Shown here piece after piece: positions 7,247 through 14,585 of a stretch of DNA of 14,585 nucleotides; position 1 is the stretch's first letter, and every line of letters begins with the position of its first letter. The stretch is from CAZOKH01 sp964580315 (GTDB taxonomy: Bacteria > Chloroflexota > Anaerolineae > Anaerolineales > Anaerolineaceae). The stretch covers positions 1 through 14,585 of the forward strand of contig CAZOKH010000090.1 of the NCBI GenBank assembly GCA_964580315.1, written 5' to 3'. Both the position numbers and the translations under genes were made by a program. The notes beneath the pieces are model-generated. The model did not search any database. It saw only the letters and a program-made list of their open reading frames with translations, and was not told where the DNA came from.

Positions 7247-7561
7247 GAGCTTTATGGGATGGCATTCCAAATACCAGCGGTGAGGGTTTTCATCTCTGGG
7301 CATTTGAATGCGGTGATGATGTAAGCCTAAAAATTGAAGCCCAACTTCATGGTATTCAGTTTTCCGGGCAATTGTGATTCTGGTTGTTTATTGCTCATTT
7401 TGTGACGCCGTGTCTGATACATAACAACTAAAACCGGGCAACCGATTAACGGTACCCGCTTTTAAGGGTGGCTGGATCAATTCCCTCCATTTTTCCTGGC
7501 GACTTTCGTGTGAGCTAAACCAGAACTACATTTATTAACATATCTGAATTAGAAAGCAAAG
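7247..7561. other. Intergenic stretch upstream of the GGDEF-EAL gene, no gene seen
   Basis: The gap between the GGDEF-EAL start and the end of the glycosyltransferase gene is about 410 bases. I found no supported small gene, no tRNA and no match to the c-di-GMP riboswitch consensus as I remember it. It contains a hairpin at 7435-7458 and a stronger one at 7562-7585, listed separately. No convincing -35/-10 pair was found for the minus-strand gene, although its promoter must lie here or upstream. Confidence 0.5.
7435..7458. repeat. Imperfect hairpin in the GGDEF-EAL upstream region
   Basis: CGGG (7435-7438) pairs with CCCG (7455-7458) and ACCG (7441-7444) with CGGT (7450-7453), with a small internal loop (CA opposite A) and a 5-base loop. 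On the minus strand it is followed by GGTTTTAGTTGTT, so it could act as a weak terminator for read-through from the operon upstream or as a leader structure. Confidence 0.35.
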
Positions 7562-7594
7562 TAAATACGTATTGCTACGTATTTAGCTTTTTTT
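7562..7594. terminator. Hairpin with T-run, downstream of the glycosyltransferase gene
   Basis: Arms TAAATACGTA (7562-7571) and TACGTATTTA (7576-7585) pair perfectly over 10 bp with a 4-base loop. On the minus strand the loop is GCAA, a stable GNRA tetraloop, and a moderately T-rich stretch (CTTTGCTTTCT) follows, which fits termination of the operon ending at 7646. On the plus strand the stem is followed by GC and seven T (7588-7594), a better T-run, but no plus-strand gene is known to need it. It may be bidirectional. Confidence 0.6.
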
Positions 7595-7645
7595 GTACCG
7601 GATATGGGGTTTGAAATAAGCCAATCCCCTATATATGGTGTTGTA

Positions 7646-8920
7646 TTAAGGGTGTCGCAGGCTGCTGGCGCCTGATCCAATTTCCAGAACTTGTTTGGCA
7701 ATGCCTGTCCAGCCGAAATTGCGCCGGGCAAACCGAGCGCCTTCCACCGATAATTCCTGGTTTAAGTTTGGGTACAACATGGGCAGGGCCAGCATGGTGC
7801 CGAATTCAACCGGGCGGTTGGGGTCGGCATACAATGCCTGGCTGCCGAAGTCGATCAATTCAGCCAGCCCGCCGTGAACGGTGGTTACGGTGGGGGTGCC
7901 GCAGGCCATGGCTTCAATGGCTACCATGCCGAAGGGCTCATAACGCGAAGGCAGGGCAAAGACGGCCGCCATGCGGTAATAATCCGGCAGGTCTTCTTCG
8001 GGGATGAAGGCATGCCAGACGATTTTTTCGGACACGCCCAGCTCGGCAGCCAGTTTTTTCAGTTCTTCAACGCCTTGAATATCCTGTTTTGAATCATCAA
8101 ACCCAATGGCAGCCACCAGGCGCGCATCGGGCACCAGTTCAACCAGGGTTGGAATGGCGCGAATCATCAAATCATAGCCTTTGTTGGCTGCCATTCTTCC
8201 CAGCACCAGCACATCGTGATCTTGAAGCTGGTGTTTCTTACGCAGCAGTTGCACGTCTTCCTGCCGCATGGGCGAAAAACGGTTTTCGTCAATTCCGGCT
8301 GGGATAACAGAAACATGCCTGTTCAAGACGCCGTAATGATCCTGGATGATTTCTCTTTGCTGTTCGGTGGTGGCAATCACATGATCGCAGGATTGGTAAA
8401 CCAGAAACTCTTTGCGAATGCGCTCTTCAAAGCGATATTTCTTTTCCATTTCCTCCACGGTCATATCGGTTCCCATGTTGTTTTTCTTCCACCAGCCAAT
8501 GGAATGCGGGGTGTGCACATGGGGAATGCCCAGCTCTTCGGCAATTTTCTGCCCGCTCCACCCGGCATCCCAATAGTGCGAGTGAACAATATCGTACTGG
8601 ATACCCTGCCTGTGAATGGCTGCCAGCGCGTTGGTGGTGAAATTGACCAGGTGGTCGTGCATGTCTTCTTTGCGGATGAATTTTTTGCCGCCAAAGGGAA
8701 TGCGCCAGATACGGAAGTTGTCGTTGATCTCATCGAATTCGGGCTGGTCTTCAAAGCGGCGCGTGATCAAATCTACATGTTTTCCCAGGCGGCTGAAACG
8801 TTTGGCCAGTTCCAAAACATACACCACCTGTCCGCCGGTGTCTGGTTTGCCCAATTCGGGTTCCGCCGCCACGTAACCGTGGGAAGAAATCATCAAAATG
8901 GAATTAATATTCTTGTTCAT
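7646..8920 (-). CDS. GT4 glycosyltransferase, mannosylfructose-phosphate or sucrose-phosphate synthase-like
   Basis: The protein is 424 aa from the ATG at 8918-8920, with AAGGAG seven bases upstream; the frame extends to a TTG at 8938 without support. GT-B fold marks include the glycine loop DTGGQVVYV (27-35), SHYWDAG (114-120), HTPHSIG (136-142), PAGIDENRF (207-215), the donor-phosphate pair Arg242/Lys247 in GRMAANKGYD, and EPFGMVAIE (328-336), the E-x7-E motif of retaining GT4 enzymes. Stretches such as SHGYVAA, TRRFEDQPEFDE and WTGIAKQ closely resemble what I remember of Agrobacterium mannosylfructose-phosphate synthase (MfpsA; GDP-mannose plus fructose 6-phosphate). Bacterial sucrose-phosphate synthases are the main alternative. 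The phosphatase gene 29 bases upstream on the same strand supports either role, with the product likely a cytoplasmic compatible solute. The family is firm; the exact donor sugar is inference. Confidence 0.85.
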   Translation of the reverse strand: MNKNINSILMISSHGYVAAEPELGKPDTGGQVVYVLELAKRFSRLGKHVDLITRRFEDQPEFDEINDNFRIWRIPFGGKKFIRKEDMHDHLVNFTTNALAAIHRQGIQYDIVHSHYWDAGWSGQKIAEELGIPHVHTPHSIGWWKKNNMGTDMTVEEMEKKYRFEERIRKEFLVYQSCDHVIATTEQQREIIQDHYGVLNRHVSVIPAGIDENRFSPMRQEDVQLLRKKHQLQDHDVLVLGRMAANKGYDLMIRAIPTLVELVPDARLVAAIGFDDSKQDIQGVEELKKLAAELGVSEKIVWHAFIPEEDLPDYYRMAAVFALPSRYEPFGMVAIEAMACGTPTVTTVHGGLAELIDFGSQALYADPNRPVEFGTMLALPMLYPNLNQELSVEGARFARRNFGWTGIAKQVLEIGSGASSLRHP

Positions 8921-8926
8921 TATTTT

Positions 8927-8932
8927 CTCCTT
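8927..8932 (-). promoter_or_regulatory. Ribosome-binding site fixing the glycosyltransferase start
   Basis: AAGGAG on the minus strand (CTCCTT on plus) lies six to seven bases before the ATG at 8918-8920, within the 29-base gap after the phosphatase stop. It decides against the longer frame beginning with TTG at 8938. Confidence 0.8.
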
Positions 8933-8949
8933 ATACAAATAAGTGGTTT

Positions 8950-9720
8950 TCAGTGATCAAAAACCTTGAAGTGGGTCAATCCTTCCAGCACGCCGTCGGT
9001 TCCGCTGGCGCTGGTGAAGTAGATGTTGGGATGTTGAAGGAATTTATTGAGTTCGGGTTGGGCGTTGTTGACGATAATTCCGTGAACGCCCTCGATCAGG
9101 AACATGGCCTGGTCGTTGCCGCTGTCGCCGGCTGCCAGGGTTTGATGGGGCAGCACATGCAGGTGATGCATCATCCACTTTAAAGCGCCCCCTTTATTGG
9201 CGCGCAGTGGTAATACATCGAGATCGCGGTTGCTGGAGTAAACCACAGTGGTTTTCAGCCCGGCGCGGTCCAATGCTTTTTGAATTTGACGTAACCAGAT
9301 TGGCGGGGCATGCTCCAGGTACCAACTGGATTTAAATTCACTCTGCCAGGAATCAGGCTGCTTGCGAATATTCAGTTGTAGACTATGGATTGTGTCCTCA
9401 ATGGTGAGAAGATCCCAGTCTTCCTGGATGGATCGTGAAAACTCATCCAGCCGACTGCCCTTCTGAACGTCATACACCTGCGTACCGACATCGCTGATGA
9501 TGTAGTCGGGGGGTAAAAGCTGAAATTCTTCAATGGCCTGCAAGGTGTTTTGCAGCGGTCGCCCGGTGCTGTAAATCAAGACCGGCCGCCTGTCAGCGGG
9601 AATGTTCAACCACCGGGTTGAAAAAGCGATATTTTGTGTTGTTGAGCCCAGCAATGTTCCGTCAAGATCAGAAACAAATAGTTTAATTTCAATCAAAAAA
9701 ACAACCCTCAATTCAAACAT
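8950..9720 (-). CDS. HAD-IIB phosphatase of the sucrose-phosphate phosphatase family
   Basis: It is 256 aa from the ATG at 9720. All four HAD motifs are visible: DLDGT (18-22) with nucleophile Asp18 and acid Asp20, STGR (51-54), Lys176 in RANKGG, and GDSGND (198-203). DYIISDVGTQVY (72-83) and DLDVLPLRANKG (166-177) are typical of the S6PP family, which includes sucrose-phosphate phosphatase and mannosylfructose-phosphate phosphatase; Mg2+ dependence is expected. It is the first gene of a two-gene operon with the GT4 synthase, so it should remove the phosphate from the disaccharide phosphate the synthase makes, pulling the pathway forward. Start doubt: no ribosome-binding site precedes the ATG at 9720, whereas a TTG at 9694-9696 has GAGGG eight bases upstream and would give 248 aa beginning MIEIKLFVSDLDGT. 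The family call is firm, the substrate is inferred from context. Confidence 0.85.
   Translation of the reverse strand: MFELRVVFLIEIKLFVSDLDGTLLGSTTQNIAFSTRWLNIPADRRPVLIYSTGRPLQNTLQAIEEFQLLPPDYIISDVGTQVYDVQKGSRLDEFSRSIQEDWDLLTIEDTIHSLQLNIRKQPDSWQSEFKSSWYLEHAPPIWLRQIQKALDRAGLKTTVVYSSNRDLDVLPLRANKGGALKWMMHHLHVLPHQTLAAGDSGNDQAMFLIEGVHGIIVNNAQPELNKFLQHPNIYFTSASGTDGVLEGLTHFKVFDH
9705..9709 (-). promoter_or_regulatory. Possible ribosome-binding site for an alternative TTG start of the phosphatase
   Basis: GAGGG on the minus strand lies eight bases before TTG (plus 9694-9696). The resulting N-terminus, with the DLDGT motif at residue 10, fits HAD-IIB proteins better than the ATG version, which adds eight residues. 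Confidence 0.4.
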
Positions 9721-9809
9721 AAAGGGCTGAATCTATTTAAGATTTTTTATGGTATCGAAATAACGAAATAAACAAACGACAGATTAACTCGTCAAAATCC
9801 CCTTAAATT

Positions 9810-9832
9810 GTCAGCAGTTCAAAACAGCTGAC
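9810..9832. promoter_or_regulatory. Inverted repeat in the phosphatase/azlC divergent region
   Basis: GTCAGCAGTT (9810-9819) and AACAGCTGAC (9823-9832) are inverted repeats with a single A/A mismatch and a 3-base centre. The repeat lies 90 bases before the minus-strand operon and 125 bases before azlC, so it could be an operator shared by both. A TATACT/ATTATA pair at 9851-9858 is a possible -10 on either strand, but no good -35 was found. Confidence 0.4.
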
Positions 9833-9957
9833 CACCCTTTATGCCAGATCATTATACTATGGAAAAAACAGCCTTTTTTGAGGCGGAGTATAAGAAGATT
9901 ATCAGAATGGAGCACAGGGGGTGATTCTGGACGGGGGTCGGGTAAAATATCTGCTTA

Positions 9958-10686
9958 ATGAATGAACCGGCTGTTTCAACCACTGATCTTCCCGCGCAGG
10001 ATTCCCGCCTGAAACAAATTCAACGCGGCATGCTGCGCGCCCTGCCGGTGATGATGGGTTATGTGCCGGTGGGCTTTGCCTACGGTGTGCTGGCGAACAA
10101 AGCCGGCCTGCCGGTTTTTCACACCCTGTTGATGTCTTTGATTGTGTATGCCGGCTCGGCGCAGTTGATTGCCGTCACTTTGTTCAGCAGCGGCATCGCT
10201 CCGCTGTCCATCATTGCCACCACTTTCATTGTCAACCTGCGGCATTTCTTGTTTTCGGCGGCTCTTGCGCCGCATCTGACCGGCTGGCGTAAGCGCGAAC
10301 TGGCAGGTTTTGCCTTTGAACTGACCGATGAAACCTTTGCCCTGCATTCCACCCGTTTTGCCGAAGGCCCGGCCTCCAAAACAGAGATTTTTGCCTCCAA
10401 CATCACCGCCCAGACCACCTGGGTGATCAGCACCATTTTGGGCATGACCGCTGGCAACCTGATTGGCGATGTGAAACCCTTTGGCCTGGACTATGCCCTG
10501 CCGGCCATGTTCATTGCCCTGCTGGTGATGCAGGTGAAAGACAGGCTGCACGCCCTGGCGGCGCTGGCGGCCGGTGTGTTCTCGGTGCTGCTGCTGATGG
10601 CAGGTGTCACGCAGTGGAATGTGATTTTGGCGACCCTGGTCGCTGCAACCCTGGGATTGATGGTGGAACAATGGACGAAAAAGTAA
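9958..10686 (+). CDS. azlC: Branched-chain amino-acid exporter, large subunit AzlC
   Basis: The protein is 242 aa, the usual length for AzlC. About 25 polar residues are followed by several hydrophobic helices. Hallmarks are GYVPVGFAYGVLA (about 34-46), VYAGSAQ (about 61-67), NLRHFLFSAALAPHL (about 92-106) and ELTDETFAL (about 121-129). AzlC forms the main body of a two-subunit transporter that exports branched-chain amino acids or related compounds; partner AzlD overlaps its 3' end by 16 bases, so translation is probably coupled. The ATG at 9958 has no clear ribosome-binding site, and a TAAAAT (9943-9948) sits where a -10 for a leaderless message would be. No Lrp/AzlB regulator gene is in view. 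The actual substrate cannot be read from sequence. Confidence 0.95.
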   Translation: MNEPAVSTTDLPAQDSRLKQIQRGMLRALPVMMGYVPVGFAYGVLANKAGLPVFHTLLMSLIVYAGSAQLIAVTLFSSGIAPLSIIATTFIVNLRHFLFSAALAPHLTGWRKRELAGFAFELTDETFALHSTRFAEGPASKTEIFASNITAQTTWVISTILGMTAGNLIGDVKPFGLDYALPAMFIALLVMQVKDRLHALAALAAGVFSVLLLMAGVTQWNVILATLVAATLGLMVEQWTKK

Positions 10687-11000
10687 TGGCGTTCACCATT
10701 GTGGGGATGATGGTGGTCACTTTTCTGCCGCGGGTGATGCCGGTGTGGTTCCTGTCATCGCGCGGGCTGCCGCCGCTGGTGGCGGCCTGGCTGCGCTTTG
10801 TGCCGCCCACAGTGTTGGCGGCGCTCACCCTGCCGGCGCTGGTGATGCAGGAGGAAAAGCTGGCGTTGGGTTGGAATAACCTGTACCTGCTGGCGGGTAT
10901 TCCCACCCTGCTGGTGGCCTGGCGCACGCGCAGTTTGTTTGCCCCGCTGCTGATCGGCATGGGGCTGGTGGCGCTGGCGCGCCTGCTGGGCTGGGGGTAA
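10671..11000 (+). CDS. azlD: Branched-chain amino-acid exporter, small subunit AzlD
   Basis: The protein is 109 aa, typical for AzlD. The ATG at 10671 lies 16 bases before the end of azlC's stop, in another frame; a weak GGTGGA precedes it, and coupling to azlC is likely. Four hydrophobic segments are visible. The first carries MMVVTFLPRVMPVWFLSSRG, the usual TxxxR-P start of the family, followed by a Pro-rich FVPPTVLAALTLPAL segment. Together with AzlC it forms the inner-membrane export complex. An ATG five codons further in (10686) is a less likely start. A long imperfect inverted repeat begins 9 bases after the stop and may act as the transcript end. Confidence 0.92.
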   Translation: MDEKVMAFTIVGMMVVTFLPRVMPVWFLSSRGLPPLVAAWLRFVPPTVLAALTLPALVMQEEKLALGWNNLYLLAGIPTLLVAWRTRSLFAPLLIGMGLVALARLLGWG

Positions 11001-11008
11001 ATGAATTT

Positions 11009-11079
11009 ACCGCGAAGTCGCGAAGAGCGCTAAGAAAACATTTATGAGTATTTCTTTGCGTTCTTTCCGCCTTTGCGGT
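11009..11079. repeat. Long imperfect inverted repeat with (GCAAAG)-like units
   Basis: Arms 11009-11037 and 11051-11079 are 29 bases each and match at 23 of 29 positions; three of the six differences would be G-U wobbles in RNA. The loop is 13 bases. Each arm is built of ACCGC-AAG-CG-AAG-CG-AAG-like units with a roughly 8-base rhythm. I remember very similar ACCGCAAAGGCGCAAAGAACGCAAAG-type elements between genes in many environmental bacteria, so this is probably a member of a widespread interspersed repeat. Here it sits between azlD and secA and could fold as a terminator. Confidence 0.7.
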
Positions 11080-11163
11080 TCTATTAAATCAATAACCTGA
11101 TGAAGTACTTCATTATAGGTGCGTGAGATATTGATGAGAACCAGATTCATACTTGCGCCATCA

Positions 11164-11172
11164 TGCTATAAT
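11164..11172 (+). promoter_or_regulatory. Extended -10 promoter of secA
   Basis: TGCTATAAT is a perfect extended -10 (TGN plus TATAAT). At 17 bases upstream the -35 position reads GATTCA, a poor match, which an extended -10 can tolerate. Transcription would start near 11179, leaving a very short leader of about 15 bases that still includes GAGG (11182-11185). Confidence 0.65.
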
Positions 11173-11194
11173 CTCCAACCTGAGGAATATGGCT

Positions 11195-14585
<3,391 letters not shown>

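Noticed and set aside
7247..7561. c-di-GMP riboswitch upstream of the GGDEF-EAL gene
   Set aside because: I looked on both strands for the conserved parts of class I riboswitches and did not find them; only simple hairpins are present.
8216..8956. 246-codon open frame on the plus strand
   Set aside because: Antisense to the GT4 glycosyltransferase; no ribosome-binding site and no known domain.
9976..10671. 231-codon open frame on the minus strand
   Set aside because: Antisense to azlC; the Gln/His/Gly-rich product is a typical shadow translation of hydrophobic codons.

Overview
The window most resembles a chromosomal segment of a Chloroflexota bacterium, probably of Anaerolineae type. This rests on the style of several proteins (a very long SecA with large inserts, a TolB-like propeller behind a poly-Cys membrane anchor, a DUF2202 protein), on Shine-Dalgarno and sigma70-type signals, and on intergenic G/C-rich palindromes. 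It is an inference from memory of these families; no search was run. I see no phage, transposase, CRISPR, rRNA or intact tRNA gene.

Left part (1-4790). A DUF2202 ferritin-like protein runs in from the left edge on the + strand. About 500 bases without a gene follow, holding several hairpins. Next come a small secreted protein of unknown function (-) and, divergently, a lipoprotein of unknown function (+). The lipoprotein converges on a membrane-anchored beta-propeller protein (-). A large imperfect palindrome separates the two convergent genes.

Middle (4791-9957), all on the - strand. There is a membrane-bound GAF-PAS-GGDEF-EAL protein with an apparently complete set of catalytic residues for both making and degrading c-di-GMP. 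About 410 bases without a gene separate it from a two-gene operon: an HAD-IIB phosphatase of the sucrose-phosphate-phosphatase family, then a GT4 glycosyltransferase. The transferase looks most like mannosylfructose-phosphate synthase. The pair is predicted to make a phosphorylated non-reducing disaccharide and dephosphorylate it, which would suit a compatible-solute pathway.

Right part (9958-14585), + strand. azlC and azlD overlap by 16 bases and encode a branched-chain amino-acid exporter. A long imperfect inverted repeat follows, then secA behind an extended -10 promoter. secA stays open to the right edge (1130 codons seen). It has several inserts relative to E. coli SecA, and no typical helical-wing signature is visible.

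The most interesting points are the unusual SecA, the probable mannosylfructose or sucrose operon, and a set of related intergenic palindromes with a CTCCCC...GGGGAG core. I found no convincing evidence of a wholly new multi-gene system.
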